NCBI RefSeq assembly: GCF_000239775.1
Contig: NZ_CAFI01000137.1
Span: 1-35,033, forward strand
DNA length: 35,033 bases
Direction: 5' to 3'
Origin: Bradyrhizobium sp. ORS 375
Lineage (GTDB): Bacteria; Pseudomonadota; Alphaproteobacteria; Rhizobiales; Xanthobacteraceae
In this document: one piece after another, positions 19,497 to 26,255 of the stretch
Position numbering within the stretch: the first letter of the stretch is position 1
Layout of the letters: the number at the start of each line of letters is the position of its first letter
The notes under the pieces: model-generated
Databases searched by the model: none
What the model was told of the DNA's origin: nothing
Seen by the model: only the letters and a program-made list of their open reading frames with translations
Position numbers and translations under genes: made by a program

Positions 19497-20486
19497 TCAG
19501 CCTCCCCGCAGGACATCGGCCAGGCGCGGCCAGGGTGATGACGACGACGGGACGTGCGCCGGTGCCGTCGTGCGCTCGGCACCCCGCAGCTTGGCGGACC
19601 GTGCGCGGGGATTGGCCACCGTCTCGGCTTCGTCCGCCACGACCGGCTTGCGATTGAGCAACTGAAAGCTCGGCGCCTCCTGTGCGATCTCGGGCAAATG
19701 GCGCGAGCCGCCTCCGGTCTTGCTGCGTTCGGCAAGGAACGTCTTGACGATGCGGTCCTCGAGCGAATGGAACGAGACGACGGCAAGACGACCGCCCGGC
19801 GCGAGGATGCGTTCCGCCGCCGACAAGGCCTGCTCCAACTCGTCGAGTTCCTCGTTGACGAGGATGCGCAGCGCCTGGAACGTCCGCGTCGCCGGATGAA
19901 TGTCGCCCGGTTTCGATCTCACCACACGTGCCACGATATCGGCGAGCTGGCGCGTCGTCGTGATCGGCTGCTCCTTCCGTGCCGCCAAGATCGCGCGTGC
20001 AACGGCGCGGGAATGCCGCTCCTCGCCGAAGATATAGATGACGTCAGCGAGATCGCGCTCGGACGCCTGCGCGATGACATCGGCGGCCGTCGGCCCGGTA
20101 CCGCCCATGCGCATGTCGAGCGGACCGTCGAACCGGAAAGAGAACCCGCGCGCCGCCGAATCGAGCTGCATCGACGACACGCCGACGTCCATCACGACGC
20201 CATCGACCTGGGCGAGCCCTTGCGCTGCGCAGATGTCGGCCAGCGCCGAGAAACGATTCTCGACCAATGTGAGCCGCCCGCTCGCCTCGCTGACGAGGAC
20301 GGCGCCGCCGGAGATTGCCGTCGAGTCGCGGTCGATTGCGATCACCCGTGTTCCCGGCGTCGCCAGGATCAGTCGCGTGTAGCCGCCGGCGCCAAACGTC
20401 GCATCGACATAGGTTCCGCCGTCGCGTGGCGCCAGCATCGCGACCGCTTCGGGGCCGAGCACCGGAATATGGCGCTGGTCAGCCAT
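19497..20486 (-). CDS. rsmH: 16S rRNA m4C1402 methyltransferase RsmH (MraW)
   Basis: SAM-dependent enzyme that N4-methylates C1402 of 16S rRNA, usually at the head of dcw clusters. The product of about 329 residues begins [18 protein letters not shown]. It shows the SAM-binding [16 protein letters not shown] and VIAIDRD, then [30 protein letters not shown], and [18 protein letters not shown]. The frame is open 86 codons further upstream without similarity. A GTG two codons upstream (20492) has GGAG at ideal distance, so the true start may be there. It is the first dcw gene here; no mraZ precedes it. Confidence 0.96.
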   Translation of the reverse strand: MADQRHIPVLGPEAVAMLAPRDGGTYVDATFGAGGYTRLILATPGTRVIAIDRDSTAISGGAVLVSEASGRLTLVENRFSALADICAAQGLAQVDGVVMDVGVSSMQLDSAARGFSFRFDGPLDMRMGGTGPTAADVIAQASERDLADVIYIFGEERHSRAVARAILAARKEQPITTTRQLADIVARVVRSKPGDIHPATRTFQALRILVNEELDELEQALSAAERILAPGGRLAVVSFHSLEDRIVKTFLAERSKTGGGSRHLPEIAQEAPSFQLLNRKPVVADEAETVANPRARSAKLRGAERTTAPAHVPSSSSPWPRLADVLRGG

Positions 20487-21033
20487 GCTCACGCGGCCGC
20501 TCCACAGGGTGGCCGTCGATCCCGACTGATTTTGTTCGGCCGCGAGCCCATCCCGCCTTCGATCCCCGCACCCCGTCAACTCGCCAAGCCATCGTTCAGG
20601 ACTGCCGACAACCCGCCCCGCCAATGCATGAGCCCCGACACGCGAGGATCGTGCCGGGGCAATCCCTGTTCCGACTGCGATCGCGCGCGACCGGGTGTTC
20701 CCGGAATCGCTCGAGATCGTGTTCTCCCGCGCAGGACCTTGCATGTGGCAACTTGCCGTCCCGAAAGCCGGCTCGGCTCTTCACCACTCAGTAACGGCGT
20801 TTAGCGTTAACAAACCGTTGATGGTCTGTGGCAGATGTTGGGCACTTGGACTGCGGGCTGAGCCGAGAACCGACAGCCGCTCACCGCTCAGCAGACCTCG
20901 CCGCCTCCGCGCTACATCCGCTCAATATGCGGGGGCCGCATGCGATTTCGATTGCGGCTGGGACATGCAAAGGAGTAGTGCCTCACCATATTCGATTTGA
21001 GCCATTGCCCTCGCCGCCTGCTTCGAGTCGTTC
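20487..21033. promoter_or_regulatory. dcw promoter region between rsmH and the amidase gene
   Basis: This 547-bp divergent region should carry the main dcw promoter, and mraZ is not encoded in it. A CtrA-like box is present at 20806-20821: on the minus strand TCAA-CGGTTTG-TTAAC, one mismatch from TTAA-N7-TTAAC. The surrounding 20788-20822 segment is the AT-richest part. No clear sigma70 -35/-10 pair was found. A short minus-strand ORF with a strong ribosome site occupies 20922-21035. Confidence 0.5.
20806..20821 (-). promoter_or_regulatory. Candidate CtrA-type box upstream of rsmH
   Basis: The minus strand reads TCAA, seven bases, TTAAC, which differs at one position from the alphaproteobacterial CtrA consensus TTAA-N7-TTAAC. 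It lies about 320 bp upstream of rsmH and 213 bp upstream of the amidase gene, in the AT-richest part of the gap. CtrA control of cell wall and division genes is known in Caulobacter and relatives; binding here is inference from one near-match. Confidence 0.4.
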
Positions 21034-21035
21034 AT
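20922..21035 (-). CDS. Possible 37-residue small protein upstream of rsmH
   Basis: A short minus-strand ORF starts ATG AAC GAC TCG with GGAGGAA six bases upstream, which is the strongest Shine-Dalgarno sequence in this neighbourhood. The product starts MNDSKQAARAMAQIEYGEAL and ends in a small-residue tail, with no membrane segment and no known family. Its start codon overlaps the divergent amidase start at 21034. It points toward rsmH and could be a leader or an independent small protein. Support is the ribosome site alone, so this is tentative. Confidence 0.35.
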   Translation of the reverse strand: MNDSKQAARAMAQIEYGEALLLCMSQPQSKSHAAPAY

Positions 21036-21885
21036 GCCAAATTCCTCCGACAAGCCGGAATCGAAGCGCCCTCGCGCGCTGCCGATGCCCAAGGGCGTTT
21101 CCGACCTGCCCATGTTCACGCCGGACTCGTCGATCGCGTCCGACGTGATCCCGTCGGCCAATTTCGGCGAACGCAAGGGCGGCCGTCAGCCGGACATGAT
21201 CATCTTGCACTATACCGGCATGCCGGACGTCGAGGGCGCGATCACCAAGCTGTGCACCGCCGGAAGCGAGGTGTCGGCCCATTACGTCGTGCTGGAGGAC
21301 GGCCGCATCGTCCAGTGCGTTCCCGAGGCGCTGCGTGCCTGGCATGCCGGGCTGTCCTCCTGGGGCGGCGAGGAGGACATCAACTCCTGCTCGATCGGCG
21401 TGGAAATCGTCAATCGCGGCCACGACTGGGGCTATCCCGATTTTCCCCCGCGGCAGATCGCAGCCGTCATCGCGCTGTGTCGCGGCATCATGCTCCGCCG
21501 CAACGTGCCGGCGCACCGCGTGCTCGGCCATTCCGACGTCGCGCCCTCGCGCAAGAAGGATCCGGGCGAGAAGTTTCCCTGGCACTCCCTGGCGAATTCC
21601 GGCGTCGGCCACTGGGTTCAGCCGGCGGCGATCACCAAGGGCGAGACCTTGAAGCTCGGCAGCATCGGCGATGATGTGAAAGGCCTGCAGAAGGCGCTCG
21701 CCAAATATGGCTATGGCGTGCCGATCACCGGCAAGTTCGACGGCCTCACCATGGAGGTCGTCACCGCGTTTCAACGGCACTTTCGCCCTGAGAAGGTCGA
21801 CGGCATCGCCGACCGCTCCACCTTGTGGACGCTGCACGCCTTGCTGACGAGCCTGCCGGCGGACGAGACGGCGCCGCGGGCGTGA
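21034..21885 (+). CDS. AmpD/AmiD-like N-acetylmuramoyl-L-alanine amidase with peptidoglycan-binding domain
   Basis: Zinc amidase that cleaves the bond between MurNAc (or anhydroMurNAc) and L-Ala. The 283-residue product has an Amidase_2 domain at about residues 45-195. Ligands match E. coli AmpD: His59 (ILHYTG), His166 (LGHSDVAP) and Asp176 (KKDPGEKFPW), with Lys174 in the place of the catalytic Lys and Glu124 in IGVEIVN. A PG_binding_1 domain follows at about 207-272. No signal peptide or lipobox is visible: the N-terminus is MPNSSDKPESKRPRALPMPK. That suggests cytoplasmic muropeptide recycling, although the binding domain is more typical of exported enzymes. It is divergent from the dcw cluster. 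The plus-strand ribosome site is weak. Confidence 0.9.
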   Translation: MPNSSDKPESKRPRALPMPKGVSDLPMFTPDSSIASDVIPSANFGERKGGRQPDMIILHYTGMPDVEGAITKLCTAGSEVSAHYVVLEDGRIVQCVPEALRAWHAGLSSWGGEEDINSCSIGVEIVNRGHDWGYPDFPPRQIAAVIALCRGIMLRRNVPAHRVLGHSDVAPSRKKDPGEKFPWHSLANSGVGHWVQPAAITKGETLKLGSIGDDVKGLQKALAKYGYGVPITGKFDGLTMEVVTAFQRHFRPEKVDGIADRSTLWTLHALLTSLPADETAPRA

Positions 21886-21889
21886 GCCG

Positions 21890-23143
21890 TCACGAGCCGA
21901 GATCCAGCTCGGCGAGCCGGCGCGCATAGAGGCGCTTCAACGGGACGAGCTGCGTCGCCTCGCTTGCTGCGCGATAGGCCGCGCGGGCCTCGTCGCGCCG
22001 ATCAAGCCGCCGCAGCAGATCCGCGCGGACCGCCGGCAGCAGATCGTATTGATTCAAGCCGCCGCGGGCGGCCAGCGAATCGACCAGCGCGAGCGCCCGC
22101 GCCGGGCCATCGACCATCGACACCGCAGCCGCATGATTGAGCTCGATGACGGGCGACGGCGCAATCCGCAGCAGCACTTCGTAGAGACCGACGATCTGTC
22201 GCCAGTCCGTCTCCTGATAGCTCGGCGCCTGGGCATGGAGCGCGGCGATGGCCGCCTGAACCGTATAAGGCTGTGGCCGTCCCTTCACGCGGAGCGCCTG
22301 TTCGACCAGCGCCAGACCTTCTGCGATCTGCTCACGATTCCATGTGGAGCGGTCCTGCTCTTCCAGCAGCACGATATCGCCCGACGCATCGGTGCGTCCG
22401 GCACGGCGCGCGTCGTGCAGCAGCATCAGGGCAAGCAGGCCCTTGATGTCCGGCGCCTCCGGGATCAGCCCGAGCAGCAGGCGGCCGAGCCGGATCGCTT
22501 CCCGCGCGAGATCATGGCGGATCAGCTCGGGGCCTGAGGTGGCGAGATAGCCTTCGGTGAACACCAGATAGATCACGGTGAGCACGCCGCGGAGCCGCTC
22601 ATCGAGGGAATCGCGTCCAGGGACCTCATAGGGAATGCCGGCGAGGCGGATCTTCTGCTTGGCGCGCACCAGGCGCTGAGCCATGGCCTCCTCACCAGTC
22701 AGGAAGGCGCGGGCAACTTCCGCGGTGGTCAGCCCGCACACCGTCCGGAGCGTGAGCGCCACCTGGACCTCCGGCGCGAAAGCTGGATGGCAGCAGGTGA
22801 AGATCAGCCGCAACATGTCATCGTCGAAGCCGACCGGATCGTCCGCCTCGTCGCCGACAGCGTCACGCTCGATCGCATGGACGATCTCCGCTTCCTTGTC
22901 GCGGAAGTTGCGCCGCCGCCGGATGCGATCGATCACCTTGTTGCGGGCGACATTGACCAGCCAGGCTCTGGGGTTGGCGGGGGCCCCTCGCCCCCGCCAG
23001 TCGAGCAGCGCAGCCGCGAATGCGTCCTGCAATGCGTCCTCGGCCAGATCGAAGTCACCAACGAGTCGGATCAAGGTCGCGAGCGCACGGCCGGCCTCGT
23101 CGCGGAACACTTTCTCGATCGCATCGGGCGTCATCGATGACAT
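21890..23143 (-). CDS. ECF sigma factor with C-terminal extension (ECF42 type)
   Basis: RNA polymerase sigma factor of the extracytoplasmic-function class. The 417-residue product is about twice the usual ECF length. Sigma2 lies at about residues 10-80 (GDFDLAEDALQDAFAAAL, NPRAWLVNVARNKVIDRIRRR), sigma4 at about 108-170 (RTVCGLTTAEVARAFLTGEEAMAQRLVRAK), then a long helical, TPR-like extension (DUF6596) to the C-terminus. This architecture with an adjacent DGPF/YCII protein is the ECF42 group, which lacks a classical anti-sigma factor. The start at 23143 (MSSMTPDAIEKVF) lies 16 bp after the YCII-family stop; ATG 23134 is an alternative. It is convergent with the amidase gene, 4 bp away. Confidence 0.92.
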   Translation of the reverse strand: MSSMTPDAIEKVFRDEAGRALATLIRLVGDFDLAEDALQDAFAAALLDWRGRGAPANPRAWLVNVARNKVIDRIRRRRNFRDKEAEIVHAIERDAVGDEADDPVGFDDDMLRLIFTCCHPAFAPEVQVALTLRTVCGLTTAEVARAFLTGEEAMAQRLVRAKQKIRLAGIPYEVPGRDSLDERLRGVLTVIYLVFTEGYLATSGPELIRHDLAREAIRLGRLLLGLIPEAPDIKGLLALMLLHDARRAGRTDASGDIVLLEEQDRSTWNREQIAEGLALVEQALRVKGRPQPYTVQAAIAALHAQAPSYQETDWRQIVGLYEVLLRIAPSPVIELNHAAAVSMVDGPARALALVDSLAARGGLNQYDLLPAVRADLLRRLDRRDEARAAYRAASEATQLVPLKRLYARRLAELDLGS

Positions 23144-23159
23144 CCGCAGGCCGCGGCCA

Positions 23160-23513
23160 TCAATGATTGTACTGCCAGATCGGCCGCACCTCGATCGAGC
23201 CGACACGCGCGCTCGGAATGCGGGCGGCGATGCCGATCGCCTCGTCGAGATTCTTGGCCTCGATCAGATAATAGCCGCCGAGCTGCTCGCGCGTTTCGGC
23301 AAACGGGCCGTCGGTCGTCAGGATCTTGCCGTCGCGCACCCGCACCGTGGTCGCCGTCGTCGTCGGCTGCAGCCGGTCGCCGCCCTTGTAGTTGCCGCTC
23401 GAGATGATCGACTGCGTGAAGGCCTGATATTCGGGGCTCATGGTCTGGCCTGGCTCCGCCTCCATCTTCGCGTAGTCGACCTCGTTCTGGTAGATCATCA
23501 GCAGGTACTGCAT
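23160..23513 (-). CDS. YCII-related DGPF-domain protein
   Basis: Small ferredoxin-like-fold protein of the YCII family, 117 residues, starting MQYLLMIYQNEVDYAKME. The name-giving DGPF motif is at about residues 68-71 (TTDGPFAETREQLGGYYLI), and the protein ends SIEVRPIWQYNH. AAGGAG lies seven bases before ATG 23513, which fixes the start. It is directly upstream of the ECF sigma gene in the same orientation, 16 bp apart, so the two form an operon. DGPF proteins are the conserved partners of ECF42 sigma factors; their biochemical function is not established. Confidence 0.93.
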   Translation of the reverse strand: MQYLLMIYQNEVDYAKMEAEPGQTMSPEYQAFTQSIISSGNYKGGDRLQPTTTATTVRVRDGKILTTDGPFAETREQLGGYYLIEAKNLDEAIGIAARIPSARVGSIEVRPIWQYNH

Positions 23514-23551
23514 CGGCTTGCTCCTTGGTTTCGGCTGGATCGCCGTCTCCA

Positions 23552-23578
23552 GTCGAACGGCGTGGACGCGAAACGACA
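23552..23578 (-). promoter_or_regulatory. Candidate ECF42-type promoter of the YCII-sigma operon
   Basis: On the minus strand TGTCGT (23573-23578) is followed after 17 bp by CGAC (23552-23555), 38 bp before the YCII-family start codon. ECF42 target promoters described in Streptomyces have TGTCGA at -35 and CGA(T/C) at -10. The match differs by one base in the -35. Autoregulation by the downstream sigma factor is inferred. Confidence 0.45.
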
Positions 23579-23612
23579 CGTGAGAATAATAATTTTTGCC
23601 GGGACGGCGACG

Positions 23613-23643
23613 GCTTGACGTTGAAGCCTGCAGGCCCCATTCA
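23613..23643 (+). promoter_or_regulatory. Putative rnpB promoter
   Basis: CTTGAC at 23613-23618 is a good alphaproteobacterial -35 element. A weak -10 (CATTCA) lies at about 23638-23643, 7 to 10 bp before the expected RNase P RNA 5' end near 23650. The position fits; the -10 match is poor. Confidence 0.4.
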
Positions 23644-23649
23644 ACCGCC

Positions 23650-24074
23650 ATCAGTCGGCCGGACGGCCGCTCCGGCAGGTGCCGAAAGGCCGCCGGGGAG
23701 GAAAGTCCGGGCTCCATCGACATGCGGTGCCGGATAACGTCCGGCGGGGGCGACCCCAGGGACAGTGCCACAGAGAACGAACCGCTTCCTCCCGCAAGGG
23801 AGGCAGTAAGGGTGAAAAGGTGCGGTAAGAGCGCACCGCGGGGCCGGCAACGGAACCGGCATGGTAAACCCCACCGGGAGCAAAACCGAATAGGGACGGC
23901 CACGCGGAGACAATCGTTTCGACGATGACGTCCGCGGGAGCGATGTCAGGCTCGCCGTCCGGGTAGGTTGCCCGAGGTCACGCGCAAGCGCGATCCCAGA
24001 GGAATGGCCGTCACGTATCGTCATGCGCAAGTGTGGCGGTGCCCTACAGAACCCGGCTTACAGGCCGGCTGATA
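23650..24074 (+). ncRNA. rnpB: RNase P RNA (type A)
   Basis: Catalytic RNA that removes the 5' leader from tRNA precursors. The conserved core is easily read: the P1/P2 region AGTCGGCCGGACGGCCGC at 23653, GAGGAAAGTCCGGGCTCC at about 23698, GGTAAACCCCACCGGGAGCA near 23862, AGAGGAATGGCCGTC near 23998, and the terminal ACCCGGCTTACAGGCCGGCT up to GATAT. The 5' AGTCGGCCGG and 3' CCGGCTGAT ends pair as P1. The length of about 425 nt is normal for a type A RNA. Exact ends are estimated to within a few bases. Confidence 0.95.
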
Positions 24075-24081
24075 TGTTCAT

Positions 24082-24121
24082 GAGGGGCTCGACGCTCAAG
24101 CGTCGGGCCCCTCACCATTTT
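24082..24121 (+). terminator. Rho-independent terminator after rnpB
   Basis: A 14 to 15-bp stem (24082-24096 with 24099-24113, one G-U pair, effective TCAA loop) is followed by ACCATTTT. It begins only eight bases after the RNase P RNA. The opposite strand offers the same hairpin to the ABC transporter gene that ends at 24120, so it may terminate both transcripts, although a U-tract is present only on the rnpB side. Confidence 0.8.
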
Positions 24122-25937
24122 AGCCTGCCGCGGAGAGCTGGCCGAACTCGGTGGCCTGGCGCTCGAACAGGCTGCGGTACAGCCCACCCGGCTTGCCGAC
24201 CAGTGCGGCATGGCTGCCCTGCTCGACGATGCGGCCGCGGTCGAACACCAGGATGCGGTCGAGGCTGCGCACGGTCGCCAGCCGATGCGCGATCACAATC
24301 GCGGTGCGGCCCTTCATCAGCCGCTCCATCGCCTCCTGGATCAGCGCCTCCGATTCCGAATCGAGGCTCGAGGTCGCCTCGTCCAGGATCAGCACCCGCG
24401 CATCCGCCAGGAATGCCCGCGCCAGCGCCACCCGCTGCCGCTCTCCGCCCGACAGCTTGACGCCGCGCTCGCCGACCAGGGTGCCGTAGCCCTTGGGCAG
24501 GCGCATGATGAACTCATGCGCATTCGCCAGCCGCGTTGCGTGCTCGATCTCGGCCTGGCTGGCGCCGGGCCGGCCATAGGCGATGTTCTCGGCCAGCGAG
24601 CGGTGGAACAGGATCGGCTCCTGCTGCACGATCGCGATCTGGCTGCGCAGCGAATCCTGCTTCGCATGGGCGATGTCCTGCCCGTCGATCAGGATTTTTC
24701 CGCCGCTGACATCGTACAGCCGCTGCACCAGCTTGACGAAGGTCGTCTTGCCGGAGCCGGAGCGCCCGACCAGGCCGATCCGCTCGCCCGGCCGGATGTC
24801 GACCGACAGCCGGTCGTACAGCGGCGTGCGATGGCCGCCATAGTGGAACGTCACCGCATCGAACACGATGTGCCCGCCGGTTACTGCGATCGGCTTGGCA
24901 TTGGCGGCATCGACGATGCCGATCGGCTCGCTGTGGATCGCCACCAGTTCGTCCATGTCGTTGACCGCCCGCTGCAGGTTGTTGATGTGCATGCCGACGT
25001 CACGCAGATAGGCATGGATGACGTAGTAGCTCGTCAGCACGTACGTCACGTCGCCCGGCGAGGCCCGGCCCGCCATCCACAGCAGGACGGCGCCGCCGAT
25101 CACCGACGAGCGCAGGCACAGCAGCACGCCGAGCTGGACGGCGGCGGTCGTGTTGTAGCGCAGCCAGGTGCGGCGGATGCGCCGCCGCCAGCGGTTGACG
25201 ACGCGCATCAGCCGGCCGTCCTCGCGGGCCTCCGCCCCGAACGACTTCACCACGGCGTTGCAGCTCAGCGCGTCGGCCAGGGTGCCCCCGACCTTGGTGT
25301 CCCAGGCATTGGAGATCCGCGCAGCCGGCGCGATGTAGCGGGTCGAGAACACGACGGTCATCGCCACGTACAGCACCGCGCCGATGGCGATGACGCCGCC
25401 CAGCGCACCCCAGTGCAGGCCGAGCAGCACCATCGAGCCGAGCAGAACGGACAGCGACGGCAGCAGGGCCAGCAGGATAGTGTCGTTGTACAGGTCGAGC
25501 GCCCACATGCCCCTTGTGATCTTGCGCACCGTGGAGCCAGCGAAACTGTTGGCGTGCCAGTCGGTGGAGAAGCGCTGCACGCGCACGAAGGCATCGCGCG
25601 CGACGTCGGACATGATGCGCAGCGTGAACGGCACGATCAGCTGCAGGCCGGACAATCGCAGCACGATCGAGGCGAAGCCGAGCGCGACGATGCCCGCGAA
25701 CGACACCAGCGCGCTGTGCCGCGCCTCGGCATTCGCCGGACCCAGGGTCAGGGCATCGACCAGCTGGCCGGAGAATACCGGCATGAACAGATCGGCGGCG
25801 GTGGCGCCAAGTAGGCACACGGCAATGCCGAGCGTCATGCGCGGCTGCTTCAGCCAATGGCTGAACACGAACGGCATCACGACGCGAATGGCGGCGGGAC
25901 GTTTGTCGGCCTTCAGGCCGGAGACGTTGAGGCTCAT
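24120..25937 (-). CDS. ABCB-type half-transporter (ATP-binding exporter)
   Basis: Inner-membrane exporter with fused membrane and ATPase domains that works as a dimer. The 605-residue product has six membrane segments between about residues 35 and 300, then an ATPase domain with Walker A GRSGSGKTT (391-399), Q-loop Gln439, signature LSGGERQR (495-502), Walker B VLILDEAT (515-522) and H-loop His551. It resembles the lipid A/multidrug exporter group, but the substrate cannot be told. Start ATG 25937 (MSLNVSGLKAD) has only a weak GGATG site. The gene lies in a minus-strand export block behind an MFS pump and adaptor, and is preceded by a candidate leader ORF. Confidence 0.94.
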   Translation of the reverse strand: MSLNVSGLKADKRPAAIRVVMPFVFSHWLKQPRMTLGIAVCLLGATAADLFMPVFSGQLVDALTLGPANAEARHSALVSFAGIVALGFASIVLRLSGLQLIVPFTLRIMSDVARDAFVRVQRFSTDWHANSFAGSTVRKITRGMWALDLYNDTILLALLPSLSVLLGSMVLLGLHWGALGGVIAIGAVLYVAMTVVFSTRYIAPAARISNAWDTKVGGTLADALSCNAVVKSFGAEAREDGRLMRVVNRWRRRIRRTWLRYNTTAAVQLGVLLCLRSSVIGGAVLLWMAGRASPGDVTYVLTSYYVIHAYLRDVGMHINNLQRAVNDMDELVAIHSEPIGIVDAANAKPIAVTGGHIVFDAVTFHYGGHRTPLYDRLSVDIRPGERIGLVGRSGSGKTTFVKLVQRLYDVSGGKILIDGQDIAHAKQDSLRSQIAIVQQEPILFHRSLAENIAYGRPGASQAEIEHATRLANAHEFIMRLPKGYGTLVGERGVKLSGGERQRVALARAFLADARVLILDEATSSLDSESEALIQEAMERLMKGRTAIVIAHRLATVRSLDRILVFDRGRIVEQGSHAALVGKPGGLYRSLFERQATEFGQLSAAG

Positions 25938-26049
25938 GGCGTCATCCGGCCGCGCTCGTCGCGCAGGGCCGGCTCCAAATGAAGCAGACGCGACACGGCG
26001 CGCGGTCTGCGAATGAAGTATCAGGCGTGGGAAAGTGAAACGGTGGCGC

Positions 26050-26166
26050 TCAATGCGAGCGGCGGAACACCAGGACCGGCATCGACCGCGCGGGCGTCGA
26101 GAGAACAGCGGTCGAAAGCGCGAGCATCGACCGGGTGCATGCGGTCTGCAGATGCGATGTAGTCAT
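26050..26166 (-). CDS. Possible 38-residue leader peptide of the ABC exporter gene
   Basis: A short minus-strand ORF starts at ATG 26166 with GGGGAG six bases upstream, a strong ribosome site, and ends at TGA 26050-26052, 112 bp before the ABC transporter start. The product begins MTTSHLQTACTRSMLALSTA and ends in a basic segment (VFRRSH). It is a mildly hydrophobic small protein of no known family. It follows an operator-bearing promoter directly. It may be a leader peptide, a small protein, or chance; support is the ribosome site and position. Confidence 0.4.
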   Translation of the reverse strand: MTTSHLQTACTRSMLALSTAVLSTPARSMPVLVFRRSH

Positions 26167-26199
26167 GCAGATCTCCCCGGCTCGAGCGACAATTCGTAT

Positions 26200-26228
26200 C
26201 CCATACCAGCAACGGTATGATTTGGCAA
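26200..26228 (-). promoter_or_regulatory. Promoter with internal operator upstream of the ABC exporter leader
   Basis: On the minus strand TTGCCA (26223-26228, five of six matches to the -35 consensus), 17 bp, and TATGGG (26200-26205) form a plausible promoter. Between and over the -10 lies a perfect inverted repeat CATACC-N6-GGTATG (26202-26219). Such placement is typical of a repressor site. The arms differ from the GACCGAAC operators at 29320-29370, so a different regulator is expected. Confidence 0.5.
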
Positions 26229-26255
26229 CCCGCAGGCCCTCGCGGGCCGCTCACG

